Shown: one piece after another, positions 9,130 to 18,408 of the stretch
Layout of the letters: each line of letters starts with the position of its first letter
Numbering within the stretch: the stretch's first letter is position 1
Source: Chitinophagaceae bacterium
GTDB taxonomy: Bacteria > Bacteroidota > Bacteroidia > Chitinophagales > Chitinophagaceae
DNA: 38,174 nucleotides
Reading direction: 5' to 3'
Assembly: GCA_016787135.1 (NCBI GenBank)
Contig: JAEUVK010000113.1
Coordinates: forward strand, 1 to 38,174
The notes under the pieces: model-generated
What the model was told of the DNA's origin: nothing
Seen by the model: only the letters and a program-made list of their open reading frames with translations
The model's database searches: none
Translations under genes and position numbers: made by a program

Positions 9130-10533
9130 ATGAAAAGACTATTCATTTATTTTCTCATAATCTTTTCGATCCTAAAAATCCAGTTCCTGACGTCCGGCTG
9201 TGCCAATATCATTCCACCAGAAGGAGGGTTCAGGGATACATTAGGCCCCGCATTGCTTAAAGCAAACCCGCATGATTCAACATTAAATTTCCAGAGCAAT
9301 AAGATCACTTTGACCTTTGATGAGTTTGTACAACTGGATAACTTTATGCAGAACGTATTGGTATCACCCATTCCAAGATCAACCCCCAATGCTACCTATA
9401 AACTAAACACAGTATCCATCAGGTTAAGAGACACACTCGAGCCCAACACTACTTATTCTATTGATTTCGGCAATGCTATCAAGGATATTAATGAAGGAAA
9501 TATCATGAAAGGCTTCCGGTATGTGTTCTCTACCGGCTCTTCGATCGATTCATTGCGTTTCGGCGGCAATGTAATATTGGCAGAATCGGGCAGAGTGGAT
9601 TCCACGCTGATCGTTATTCTTCATAAAAGCGGGGAGGACTCGGCCATACTGAAGGAGCGGCCTCGTTACATGACCAGGTTAGATGGAAAAGGAGATTTTT
9701 TGTTCACTAACCTCCCGGCAGGTATTTTTTACGTTTATGCAATGAAAGATGACAGCCGGACCTACCGGTATGATGCTAAAAAGTTATTTGCATTTGCTGA
9801 TTCGCCGGTGGTAGTACAGGCTACTACTGCTCAAAAAACACTGTACGCCTACACAGCAGTAAAAGCAATTGAAACAACATCTTCTTCATCCGGAACAACA
9901 AGCCAGCGAAATGCAGCTGACAAGCGTTTGAAATTTCAAACTACCCCCACTAACAGTAAGCAGGATCTGCTGAAAAAATTCAGTTTTACTTTTGAAAGAC
10001 CTTTGCGCCAGTTCGATTCATCAAAAGTTCGTTTTGCTTCCGATACTACCTTCAGCGCCGTCCGCAATTATACCTGGTCATTGGACAGCACAAAAAAGAA
10101 ACTCACACTGAATTATGCATGGACAGAAAATACTTTATATCACCTCATCCTCGAAAAAGAATTTGCCACCGATACACTGGGCCAGCAGCTACTGAGACCC
10201 GATACAATTACATTCGTTACAATGAAGAACTCGGACTATGGTAAACTGGCTATCCGTTTCCGGAATCTCGATATTGCCAAAAACCCGGTACTGCAGTTTG
10301 CACAGAATGATGTAGTACTTAGCTCATTCCCGCTAAATGCCATCGATTTCTCACAGGAACTTTTTCCTCCCGGCGAATATGATTTACGCATTCTGAATGA
10401 CGCTAATAAAAACGGCATCTGGGACCCCGGAGAATTCTTTGGCAGGCGCAAACAACCCGAGACCGTAACCCCTGTTCAGCGGAAGATCAATGTAAAAGCA
10501 AACTGGGAAAATGAGTTTGAAATCGCTTTGTAA
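9130..10533 (+). CDS. Ig-like (Big_5/SbsA-type) domain lipoprotein
   Basis: The 467-residue product starts with a hydrophobic leader ending in LTSGC, a lipobox with Cys24 as the lipidated residue. The mature N-terminus ANIIPPEGGFRDTLGPALLKANP followed by KITLTFDEFVQLDN is the familiar opening of Bacteroidota lipoproteins with a Big_5 (SbsA Ig-like) domain at about residues 45-135. A second region (about 290-370, FSFTFERPLRQFDSSKVRF) looks like another Ig-like module. The end (NDANKNGIWDPGEFFGRRKQPE) resembles a dockerin-like or calcium-binding DxNxNG loop. It is probably anchored in the outer membrane; function unknown. Adjacency to recR looks incidental, because each gene has its own -7 box and a hairpin lies between. 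Confidence 0.8.
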   Translation: MKRLFIYFLIIFSILKIQFLTSGCANIIPPEGGFRDTLGPALLKANPHDSTLNFQSNKITLTFDEFVQLDNFMQNVLVSPIPRSTPNATYKLNTVSIRLRDTLEPNTTYSIDFGNAIKDINEGNIMKGFRYVFSTGSSIDSLRFGGNVILAESGRVDSTLIVILHKSGEDSAILKERPRYMTRLDGKGDFLFTNLPAGIFYVYAMKDDSRTYRYDAKKLFAFADSPVVVQATTAQKTLYAYTAVKAIETTSSSSGTTSQRNAADKRLKFQTTPTNSKQDLLKKFSFTFERPLRQFDSSKVRFASDTTFSAVRNYTWSLDSTKKKLTLNYAWTENTLYHLILEKEFATDTLGQQLLRPDTITFVTMKNSDYGKLAIRFRNLDIAKNPVLQFAQNDVVLSSFPLNAIDFSQELFPPGEYDLRILNDANKNGIWDPGEFFGRRKQPETVTPVQRKINVKANWENEFEIAL

Positions 10534-10539
10534 AGCCCC

Positions 10540-10570
10540 GGGCCTCCGGCTCCGGGCTACGAGGCCCTTT
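10540..10570. terminator. GC-rich hairpin between the lipoprotein gene and recR
   Basis: GGGCCT (10540-10545) pairs with AGGCCC (10562-10567), followed by only three T. An alternative hairpin AGCCC(C)GG with CCGGGCT uses the same bases. The stretch is far richer in G and C than its surroundings and begins right after the lipoprotein stop, so it is either a terminator or a REP-like element. Confidence 0.5.
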
Positions 10571-10606
10571 CAGTAAAACACTATCTCGCAACTCACATCT
10601 CATAGC

Positions 10607-10614
10607 TATCTTTG
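10607..10614 (+). promoter_or_regulatory. -7 element of recR, implying a leaderless mRNA
   Basis: TATCTTTG is an exact TAnnTTTG match and ends four bases before the recR ATG at 10619. Transcription would begin within a few bases of the A of the start codon, leaving no room for a ribosome binding site. The -33 region has no clear TTTG. Confidence 0.5.
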
Positions 10615-10618
10615 CCCC

Positions 10619-11239
10619 ATGCAATTCTCCTCTGCTTTACTGGAAAATGCCGTGAATGAATTTGCCAAACTACCTGGTATCGGCAAAAAGACCGCTTTGC
10701 GATTAGTCCTTCATTTACTTAAACAAAACACCTCAGAAGTAGCACATTTCAGCCAGGTGATCGAGCGGATGCGCAGCGAAATAAAATTCTGCCAGCGTTG
10801 CTTCAATGTAGCTGATGCGGATATCTGTTCCATTTGCTCCAACAGTATGCGGAAGCAGGAGATCATCTGCGTAGTGGAGAATATCCGGGATGTAATTGCA
10901 ATTGAAAGCACACAGCAATACAATGGCACTTATCATGTATTAGGGGGTGTCATTTCTCCGCTGGATGGTATCGGTCCTGACCAGTTGAACATCGAATCCC
11001 TGGTGAGCCGAATTCAGAAAGAAAAGACCGAAGAACTCATCTTTGCCCTGAACCCTACGATACAGGGCGATACGACCATCTATTATATACAAAAGAAACT
11101 ACAGCCCTGCAGTCTGCGTATTACCACTATTGCCCGCGGCATCGCCTTTGGCGGCGAACTCGAATACGCCGATGAAATGACCCTGGCCCGAAGCCTTCAG
11201 AACCGCCTGCCGGTAGAAAGCTATGTGGCCAATAAGTAG
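10619..11239 (+). CDS. recR: Recombination mediator protein RecR
   Basis: At 206 residues it has the usual RecR length and domain order. A helix-hairpin-helix comes first (FAKLPGIGKKTALRLVLHLL, about residues 16-35), then a four-cysteine zinc finger (CQRCFNVADADICSICSN, about 58-75) and a Toprim domain (ICVVENIRDVIAIE, then YHVLGGVISPLDGIGPDQL). It ends with the Walker-like segment about ARGIAFGGELEYADEMTL. With RecO and RecF it loads RecA on single-stranded DNA gaps. The start was chosen because it begins directly before the conserved first helix and follows an exact -7 box. recO, recF and dnaX are not in the window. Confidence 0.97.
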   Translation: MQFSSALLENAVNEFAKLPGIGKKTALRLVLHLLKQNTSEVAHFSQVIERMRSEIKFCQRCFNVADADICSICSNSMRKQEIICVVENIRDVIAIESTQQYNGTYHVLGGVISPLDGIGPDQLNIESLVSRIQKEKTEELIFALNPTIQGDTTIYYIQKKLQPCSLRITTIARGIAFGGELEYADEMTLARSLQNRLPVESYVANK

Positions 11240-11250
11240 CTTTTATAGCC

Positions 11251-11282
11251 TTTGTTATTTATAAATACTTATTGTAGCTTTG
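11251..11282 (+). promoter_or_regulatory. Promoter of the methionine synthase operon
   Basis: TTTG (11251-11254), 20 bases, then TAGCTTTG (11275-11282) fits the Bacteroidota consensus with an exact -7 box. It begins 12 bases after the recR stop. Transcription would start near 11289, about 235 bases ahead of the metH ATG. Confidence 0.65.
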
Positions 11283-11288
11283 CCTTTC

Positions 11289-11525
11289 ACAGGCGGATTT
11301 GTTTATTGTTCGGCCTGACACCCGATAAGGGAACTGAACTAATAAACGTCAACGAAACTCCACATAAGGTTTCCCAGCGTTTATATAGTAAGATTGTTAT
11401 AATGATGTGACCAGCAGTTGTAACACGGATCATCAGTTGCTGCGCATGCTGGCTGGCAGATCATCGTTCAATTCATCATTGATCTTTCCTGCGTTACGTC
11501 TTTGCGGGAAACAAAAAGAGAAACT
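11289..11525 (+). promoter_or_regulatory. Long structured 5' leader of the metH operon, class not recognised
   Basis: About 237 bases separate the predicted transcription start from the ATG. Visible pairings are ATAAACG (11342-11348) with CGTTTAT (11378-11384), enclosing GAAAC/GTTTC (11354-11358/11369-11373). CAGCA (11412-11416) can pair with TGCTG at 11438-11442, or as part of CCAGCA with TGCTGG at 11447-11452. GATCA (11459-11463) pairs with TGATC (11480-11484), and TTTCCTGC (11485-11492) with GCGGGAAA (11504-11511, one G-U). The two choices for CCAGCA exclude each other, as in an attenuator. I see no cobalamin box and no SAM-I core. A two-codon ORF, Met-Met-stop, lies at 11402-11410. Confidence 0.45.
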
Positions 11526-12520
<995 letters not shown>

Positions 12521-12524
<4 letters not shown>

Positions 12525-12619
12525 CGACAGCACAGGTATTATTGTTTATATCCATACTTATATTGATAGCCAATAACTTTTCATTTATCAAAAAGTTATT
12601 CATTAAAAAGCATTCATAA
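12521..12619 (+). CDS. 32-residue single-span membrane micropeptide between the MetH halves
   Basis: The reading frame starts with the ATG inside the ATGA overlap with the upstream MetH stop and ends with a TAA that directly abuts the ATG of the next MetH gene (TAAATG). The product is [20 protein letters not shown] followed by [12 protein letters not shown]. Residues about 6-18 form one hydrophobic segment, then a basic tail with five lysines and one histidine, predicting an N-out, C-in inner membrane peptide. It fills the gap between the two genes completely, which argues for translation and coupling. I do not recognise a family. Alternatively it is only a translational relay that carries ribosomes from one half to the other. 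Confidence 0.6.
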
Positions 12620-15340
12620 ATGCAGGACACCGTTATTATCAAGCCATATTTACGTCTTTCAGGTTTAGAGCCACTGGTCGTAAGGCCTGAAACCAATTTT
12701 ATCAACGTTGGCGAAAGAACGAACGTAACCGGTTCAAAGAAATTTGCACGCCTTATCAAAGAAAACAAATATGAAGAAGCGCTGAGTGTGGCCCGCCAGC
12801 AGGTAGAGAACGGTGCTCAGGTCCTGGATGTGAATATGGATGATGCCTTGCTGGATGGCGTGCTGGCTATGACCACTTTTCTGAACCTGGTTCAAAGTGA
12901 GCCGGACATAGCGAAGATCCCTATCATGATCGACAGTTCCAAGTTTGAGATCATTGAAGCTGGATTAAAATGTGTGCAGGGAAAATGCATTGTGAACTCC
13001 ATCTCCATGAAAGAAGGAGAAGCAAAATTCATTGAGCAGGCGATCACCTGTCAGAGTTATGGTGCTTCCATTATTGTCATGGCCTTTGATGAAAAAGGGC
13101 AAGCCGATACAAAGCAGCGTAAAGTGGAAATATGCCATCGGGCGTATAAAATATTAACTGAACAGGTAGGCTATGATCCGCAGGATATCATTTTTGACCC
13201 CAACATATTTGCCGTTGCTACCGGGCTGGAAGAACATAATAATTATGGTGTTGACTTCATTGAAGCAACAAGAGAAATAAAACAACTGATGCCGCTGACA
13301 AAAGTGAGTGGCGGTGTCAGCAACCTGTCTTTTTCTTTCCGCGGCAACGAACATGTTCGTGAAGCGATGCATTCCGTATTTCTTTACTATGCTATCAAAG
13401 CAGGTATGGATATGGGTATCGTCAATGCCGGTCAATTGGTCGTGTATGATGAAATTGAACCTCAACTCAGGCAACTATGTGAAGATGTGATACTGAACCG
13501 TAATAACGAGAATAACGAAGCCACTGAAAAGCTGATCGCTTTTGCAGAAACAGTAAAAGCAAAAGGCAAAGAAGAAAAGAAAGATGATGCCTGGAGAAAC
13601 ACATCCGTCGAGGAAAGACTGAAACATGCCCTGGTGAATGGCATTACTGACTACATTGACGCTGATACAGAAGAAGCCCGCCGGAAATACCCGCAGCCAC
13701 TAGATGTGATCGAAGGCCCGCTGATGGCCGGCATGGATGTGGTCGGCGATCTGTTCGGTTCAGGTAAAATGTTTTTGCCACAGGTAGTAAAGTCAGCAAG
13801 GGTGATGAAAAAATCTGTGGCTGTTCTTACCCCCTATATTGAAGCAGAAAAGGAAGAAAGAAAAAAAGCTCACTTAGCAGCGGGCACCCTAAACGAAGAA
13901 GCCGCTGGTGCCGCTAAAATTTTATTAGCCACGGTAAAAGGAGATGTACACGATATCGGCAAGAACATCGTAGGTGTTGTACTGGGTTGTAATGGTTATG
14001 ATATTGTGGATCTCGGCGTCATGGTGCCTACTGATAAAATACTGGATACAGCAGAAAAAGAAAAGGCAGATATCATTGGCTTAAGTGGCCTGATCACTCC
14101 TTCACTGGATGAGATGGTACACGTAGCCCATGAAATGAAACGACGGGGAATGAAACAACCATTGCTTATCGGCGGGGCTACCACTTCCAGAATGCATACA
14201 GCCGTCAAGATCGCCCCGCAATATAATAATGGGGTAGTGCATGTGCTGGATGCTTCCAGGAGCGTGACAGTAGCCGGTTCATTATTGAGTAAAGAACAAA
14301 AAGAAGATTTTCTCAGCAGTATCGAAACAGAATACAAAAAACTTGCAGAGGATTTTGGCAATAAAAGGTCTTCCAAAGAGTATCTATCATTCGCTGATGC
14401 GCAAAAGAACAGGGCAAAAATTGACTGGAGTAACTATGCCCCTCCTGTTCCCGTATTTACCGGAACAAAAATTCTCGATAACTACGATCTCTCTGAGATA
14501 AGGAAATACATTGACTGGCAACCGTTCTTTATTGCCTGGGAAATGCATGGAAAATTCCCACAGATATTAAGTGACGCAGTCATAGGTACAGAAGCTACCA
14601 AATTATACAATGATGCCAATGCTTTGCTGGATAAGGTCATTGCCGAAAAATGGTTGACGGCAAAAGGTGTTGCAGGTTTCTGGGAAGCTAATACAACGGG
14701 AGCTGACACCATTGAAGTAAAAAGTCAAAATACCAGGATCAAACTGGAATCACTCCGTCAGCAGATCAAAAAAGCGGCCGATCAGCCTAATCTTGCTTTG
14801 TCTGATTTCATTGCTCCTAAAGAAACCGGGAAGAAAGATCATATAGGCGCTTTCTCCGTGACCATACAAGGCATAGAACCGCATATCAAAAAATTTGAAG
14901 CAGCTCACGACGATTATAATAAGATCATCCTACAGGCGCTGGCCGATCGCCTGGCAGAAGCATTTGCCGAATTGCTGCATGAAAAAGTGAGGAAAGATTA
15001 CTGGGGCTATGTAAAAGATGAGAAGTTAACTAATGAAGACCTGATCAAAGAGCAGTATATAGGTATAAGACCGGCGCCCGGTTATCCTGCCTGCCCCGAT
15101 CATACGGAGAAATACAAATTGTTTGAATTACTTGGTGGTAAAGAAAATACAGGCATTACACTGACGGAATCGTTGGCTATGTATCCGGCCGCTTCTGTCT
15201 GCGGCTGGTATTTTAGTCACCCGCAAAGCCAGTATTTTGGCGTAGGTAAGATACAGCCGGATCAATTAGACGATTATGTCCAGCGCAAAAGAATAAATAA
15301 AGAGGAAATGACGAGATGGCTACGGCCAATATTGGAATAA
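12620..15340 (+). CDS. metH: Methionine synthase, folate/cobalamin/reactivation half
   Basis: The 906-residue product holds the remaining MetH modules in order. The pterin-binding barrel (about 10-290) begins [20 protein letters not shown]. The helical cap (about 330-430) includes [20 protein letters not shown]. The B12 domain contains [12 protein letters not shown], with His444 as the probable lower axial cobalt ligand. The AdoMet-binding activation domain (about 590-906) has [15 protein letters not shown] starting at Arg817. It transfers methyl from methyl-tetrahydrofolate through cobalamin to homocysteine bound by the separate N-terminal protein. Together the halves (332 + 906) equal one standard MetH of about 1230 residues, so nothing seems lost. 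metF is not in the window. Confidence 0.95.
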   Translation: MQDTVIIKPYLRLSGLEPLVVRPETNFINVGERTNVTGSKKFARLIKENKYEEALSVARQQVENGAQVLDVNMDDALLDGVLAMTTFLNLVQSEPDIAKIPIMIDSSKFEIIEAGLKCVQGKCIVNSISMKEGEAKFIEQAITCQSYGASIIVMAFDEKGQADTKQRKVEICHRAYKILTEQVGYDPQDIIFDPNIFAVATGLEEHNNYGVDFIEATREIKQLMPLTKVSGGVSNLSFSFRGNEHVREAMHSVFLYYAIKAGMDMGIVNAGQLVVYDEIEPQLRQLCEDVILNRNNENNEATEKLIAFAETVKAKGKEEKKDDAWRNTSVEERLKHALVNGITDYIDADTEEARRKYPQPLDVIEGPLMAGMDVVGDLFGSGKMFLPQVVKSARVMKKSVAVLTPYIEAEKEERKKAHLAAGTLNEEAAGAAKILLATVKGDVHDIGKNIVGVVLGCNGYDIVDLGVMVPTDKILDTAEKEKADIIGLSGLITPSLDEMVHVAHEMKRRGMKQPLLIGGATTSRMHTAVKIAPQYNNGVVHVLDASRSVTVAGSLLSKEQKEDFLSSIETEYKKLAEDFGNKRSSKEYLSFADAQKNRAKIDWSNYAPPVPVFTGTKILDNYDLSEIRKYIDWQPFFIAWEMHGKFPQILSDAVIGTEATKLYNDANALLDKVIAEKWLTAKGVAGFWEANTTGADTIEVKSQNTRIKLESLRQQIKKAADQPNLALSDFIAPKETGKKDHIGAFSVTIQGIEPHIKKFEAAHDDYNKIILQALADRLAEAFAELLHEKVRKDYWGYVKDEKLTNEDLIKEQYIGIRPAPGYPACPDHTEKYKLFELLGGKENTGITLTESLAMYPAASVCGWYFSHPQSQYFGVGKIQPDQLDDYVQRKRINKEEMTRWLRPILE

Positions 15341-15354
15341 GCAACGGCTGCCAT

Positions 15355-15963
15355 TTACAAAATCCCGGCTTCTTCTAGTTTTTGCCTCAGAGGTTCCGGA
15401 CCCTCAAAGTGAATACTTGCTATCCCCAAAGCCTCTGCCGCTTTCACATTCCGCAAGCTGTCGTCAATAAACAATGCTTCTGAAGGATTAACACCGTAAC
15501 GATGCAGCAAGCGACGGTAGAATTCAGGAAATGGTTTTCTTGTTTTTTCCTCGCCGCTTACCACCCGGCCATCAAACCAGTGCAGGAAATCGTAGCGGAC
15601 CAAGGCAATATCAAACAAACCCGCCTGCCAGTTGGTCAATGCATAGATTCTGTACTTTCCACTGGCTTTTAATTCCCGGAATATCTCCACGGTGCCATGG
15701 ATGGGTCCTTTCAGCATTTCCGTCCAGCGGCCATAGAAATCACGGATCGGTTGTTCCCACTCAGGGTGTTGTTCGATCAGCTCCAGTGTGGCTTCCACAA
15801 TAGAACGTCCTTCATCCTGTTTCTCATTCCAGTCGCTGGTACAGATATGTTCAAAGAAGTAATTCCGTTTTTCTTCCGATTCGAAATAATCCCGGAAGAC
15901 ATGCATCGGGCTCCAGTCAACCAATACGTTGCCCAGGTCGAAAATAATCGTGTTGATCGCCAT
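15355..15963 (-). CDS. HAD-superfamily phosphatase (subfamily IA-like)
   Basis: The 202-residue product opens with INTIIFDLGNVLVDWSP. Asp9 is the nucleophile, although the usual second aspartate (DxD) is replaced by Gly in DLGNV, as is common in the YihX-like group. Motif II is YALTNWQ, the lysine is in the VVSGEEKTRKP region, and motif IV is ALFIDDSLRNVKAAEALG. The YihX-like group includes glucose-1-phosphate phosphatases, but the substrate here is inferred at most. Its ATG follows the SemiSWEET stop after one base, so it is the last gene of the GH97 unit. It converges on metH with only 14 bases between the stops and no visible terminator. Confidence 0.85.
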   Translation of the reverse strand: MAINTIIFDLGNVLVDWSPMHVFRDYFESEEKRNYFFEHICTSDWNEKQDEGRSIVEATLELIEQHPEWEQPIRDFYGRWTEMLKGPIHGTVEIFRELKASGKYRIYALTNWQAGLFDIALVRYDFLHWFDGRVVSGEEKTRKPFPEFYRRLLHRYGVNPSEALFIDDSLRNVKAAEALGIASIHFEGPEPLRQKLEEAGIL

Positions 15964-15964
15964 T

Positions 15965-16219
15965 CTATTTATATCGCAGTTTCAGGTAAATCATGGTTAG
16001 CGACATCGCCAGCACGACAGCATTGGTCAGTATGATGACCCAGTCATTTTTCAGCATGCCGTATCCTATCCACATTACTTCATTCGTAGCGGCAATGATG
16101 AACATCCATAGAGAAACATCTTTAGCTGATCGTTCCTTCCAGGTCTTGATGACCTGTGGCAAAAAAGTAAGTGTAGTGACTGCGCCAGCCGAGTACCCTA
16201 ATATTTCCGTAAACACCAT
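15965..16219 (-). CDS. SemiSWEET sugar transporter (PQ-loop, 3 TM)
   Basis: The 84-residue membrane protein has three predicted helices (about 5-20, 37-55 and 62-78) and the diagnostic PQ loop FLPQVIKTWKERSAKDVS after helix one. SemiSWEETs are half-transporters that dimerise and carry glucose or sucrose across the inner membrane by facilitated diffusion. Its start codon shares one base with the GH97 stop (TAATG), and its stop is one base from the HAD start, so the three genes are translationally coupled. The context suggests it imports the glucose released by the neighbouring glucosidase. Length matches the family (80-100 residues). Confidence 0.9.
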   Translation of the reverse strand: MVFTEILGYSAGAVTTLTFLPQVIKTWKERSAKDVSLWMFIIAATNEVMWIGYGMLKNDWVIILTNAVVLAMSLTMIYLKLRYK

Positions 16220-18357
16220 TATTTATACTTTTTGAGCTGCCTTGCTTCCTCAGCAGTAGCAAGGATCAAACTTACGGCAGTTCCGCCACCCGATGCTAAT
16301 TTTAATTTTAGTTTGGTTTTACTATCTACTATGAATTTCTCGATGACGTAGGCTTCCGGGTTATCGTTCCAGCTTGCGTTGTCAGCATCCCGGTAAATCA
16401 TAGCAACATATTTCTTGCCGGCATCCAGGAAATTGAGACTGGTCACAAAATTTCTTGCCATTTCATCGGTGATAGCGCCCATGAACCAGCTATCCTTTCC
16501 TTTGGCTTTACGGGCTATGATGATATAATCACCCGGTTCCGCATCCAGCACTTTGGTGTCATCCCAGTCAACCGCCACATCTTTGATGAACTGGAAGGCA
16601 TCCATCTTTGCCTCATAATTCTCCGGAAGATCAGCCGCCATCTGCAAAGGACTATACATGGTAACGTACAAAGCCAGTTGTTTGGTTAGCGTGGTATGCA
16701 CCTGTTCTTTTTTCTCCGGATTATAATAATTCATTTTTATTTTGAAAATACCGGGAGTATAGTCCATCGGCCCGCCCATGAGTCTCGTAAAAGGCAGTAT
16801 CGTTTCATGATCGGGCATGTTGCCGACACTCCACGCATTAAACTCATTTCCTCTTGCCGCCTCACAGGCAAGGAAGTTGGGATAAGTGCGGTGCATACCG
16901 GTTGGACGAACCGGCTCGTGCATATCCACCATGATATGATAGTCGGCTGTTTTCTTTGCCACCCTTTCATAATGGCGAATCATCCATTGGCCATCATGAT
17001 GCTCTCCCCGCGGAATGATGCGGCCTACATAACCCGTTTTCACCGCATCATATCCATACTTCTTCATAAACCGGTAAGCAGTATCCATCCATCGTTCATA
17101 ATTGGTAGTGGATGCAGAAGTTTCATGATGCATAATGATCTTTACTCCTTTTGACTTTGCATAAGCAGATAACTCATTCACGTCAAAGTCAGGATAGGGT
17201 GTCACGAAATCAAATACATCTTCCTTCCATTGACCGAACCAGTCTTCCCAGCCTGTATTCCATCCTTCTACCAATATACCTTCGATTCCCTGTTTTGCAG
17301 CAAAGTCAATATATCTTTTTACATTGGCAGTATTAGCGCCATGCGGCACTTTGGTTGCCTGCTGAGAGCCCACCTGCCCTCCGCTGTAATCCCAGCTTGA
17401 TTTACCCACGTGCATTTCCCACCATACACCTACCATCTTTTGCGGTTTGATCCAAGATGGATCGGCAATCTTTGAGGGCTCATTCAGGTTCAGTATAAGT
17501 TTTGATGCCAGTATTTCCGTCGCTTTATCACTTACCACAATAGTACGCCATGGTGTAACTGCCGGTGTTTGTAAATATGCTTTATTTCCTTCTGCATCGG
17601 GCACAAGATGCGCATTAAAAGTAAAGTTGGACTTATCCAGTACTAAGTTCATCGCCGGATAATTGACCAGCGCTGCTTCATGAATATTGATATACAAACC
17701 CTCATTTGATTTCATCATTAGCGGGGTTTGCACTGCATTCTTATCAAAAAATGTTTTCGCATGTATCTCCTGCGCAAAACCACCGCCGGAAGCATCCACT
17801 TTACTTAGATTACTGGTGTAATAACCGTATTCATTGGTATCATAGTCGCCAGGTATCCAGAATGCTTTATGGTCTCCATTCATTCCGAACTGTGTCAGTT
17901 CATCGCCTATCACAAAATGATTGAGCTTATCTTGTTTGGGGAACTCATACCTGAAACCAACGCCATCGTTAAAGACACGAAATACTACATTGATCGTGAT
18001 GCCGGATCCTGATTTATCATTGAGCTTTAACAGGAGTTGCCTGTAGCTGTTACGTATTGAACTTTGTTCACCCCAAACCGGCTTCCACGTTTCGTCGGTT
18101 ATAGAGGAGTCGGCTGAGGCAAGAGTGAATTTCAGCAGGGAAACGGCCGGTACGTTCAATTTAAAACCAAGGCCGGAAGGGGCTATAACTGTTTTTCCTT
18201 TGTAAAAAACCCGGTAAATAAGATCGCCATTATCCCGGCTGTTAATACCTAACAGCATATTACCATCAGGTGAATGAAGATTGATGAACTGATCTGCATA
18301 GACTGACAGGGAAATAACAACGGCCAATATGCCGGCAAACAATCTTTTGAGCAACAT
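16219..18357 (-). CDS. GH97 alpha-glucosidase, inverting (SusB-like) type
   Basis: The 712-residue product has a signal peptide (MLLKRLFAGILAVVISLSVYA), an N-terminal beta-sandwich (about 25-290, including WKPVWGEQSSIRNSYRQL), a barrel from about 305 and a C-terminal beta domain. Glu412 (HHETSAS), Glu481 (DMHEPVRPTG) and Glu505 (RGNEFNAW) are spaced 69 and 24 residues apart. From memory this equals Glu439/Glu508/Glu532 of SusB. Gly442 in KTGYVG lies where retaining GH97 enzymes carry an Asp nucleophile. It should therefore be an inverting periplasmic alpha-glucosidase acting on starch-type oligosaccharides. No SusC/SusD pair is present. A palindrome lies just upstream, and SemiSWEET overlaps the 3' end. 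Confidence 0.93.
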   Translation of the reverse strand: MLLKRLFAGILAVVISLSVYADQFINLHSPDGNMLLGINSRDNGDLIYRVFYKGKTVIAPSGLGFKLNVPAVSLLKFTLASADSSITDETWKPVWGEQSSIRNSYRQLLLKLNDKSGSGITINVVFRVFNDGVGFRYEFPKQDKLNHFVIGDELTQFGMNGDHKAFWIPGDYDTNEYGYYTSNLSKVDASGGGFAQEIHAKTFFDKNAVQTPLMMKSNEGLYINIHEAALVNYPAMNLVLDKSNFTFNAHLVPDAEGNKAYLQTPAVTPWRTIVVSDKATEILASKLILNLNEPSKIADPSWIKPQKMVGVWWEMHVGKSSWDYSGGQVGSQQATKVPHGANTANVKRYIDFAAKQGIEGILVEGWNTGWEDWFGQWKEDVFDFVTPYPDFDVNELSAYAKSKGVKIIMHHETSASTTNYERWMDTAYRFMKKYGYDAVKTGYVGRIIPRGEHHDGQWMIRHYERVAKKTADYHIMVDMHEPVRPTGMHRTYPNFLACEAARGNEFNAWSVGNMPDHETILPFTRLMGGPMDYTPGIFKIKMNYYNPEKKEQVHTTLTKQLALYVTMYSPLQMAADLPENYEAKMDAFQFIKDVAVDWDDTKVLDAEPGDYIIIARKAKGKDSWFMGAITDEMARNFVTSLNFLDAGKKYVAMIYRDADNASWNDNPEAYVIEKFIVDSKTKLKLKLASGGGTAVSLILATAEEARQLKKYK

Positions 18358-18390
18358 ATGTCAATGATTTGGCCGTGAAGATAAGAACTA

Positions 18391-18407
18391 TGTGTATATA
18401 GTACACA
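18391..18407. promoter_or_regulatory. Candidate operator palindrome upstream of GH97
   Basis: TGTGTA, five bases (TATAG), then TACACA is a perfect 6-bp dyad of 17 bases, located in the 51-base gap between the LOG gene stop and the GH97 start on the reverse strand. The size and spacing suit a dimeric helix-turn-helix repressor. On the reverse strand TATCTTCA (a weak -7 match) follows closely. A short hairpin role is also possible. Confidence 0.4.
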
Positions 18408-18408
18408 C

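Noticed and set aside
11289..11525. Known cobalamin or SAM-I riboswitch upstream of metH
   Set aside because: No GCCACTG-type B12 box and no GGCAACC-type SAM core is present. The leader is reported as unclassified instead.
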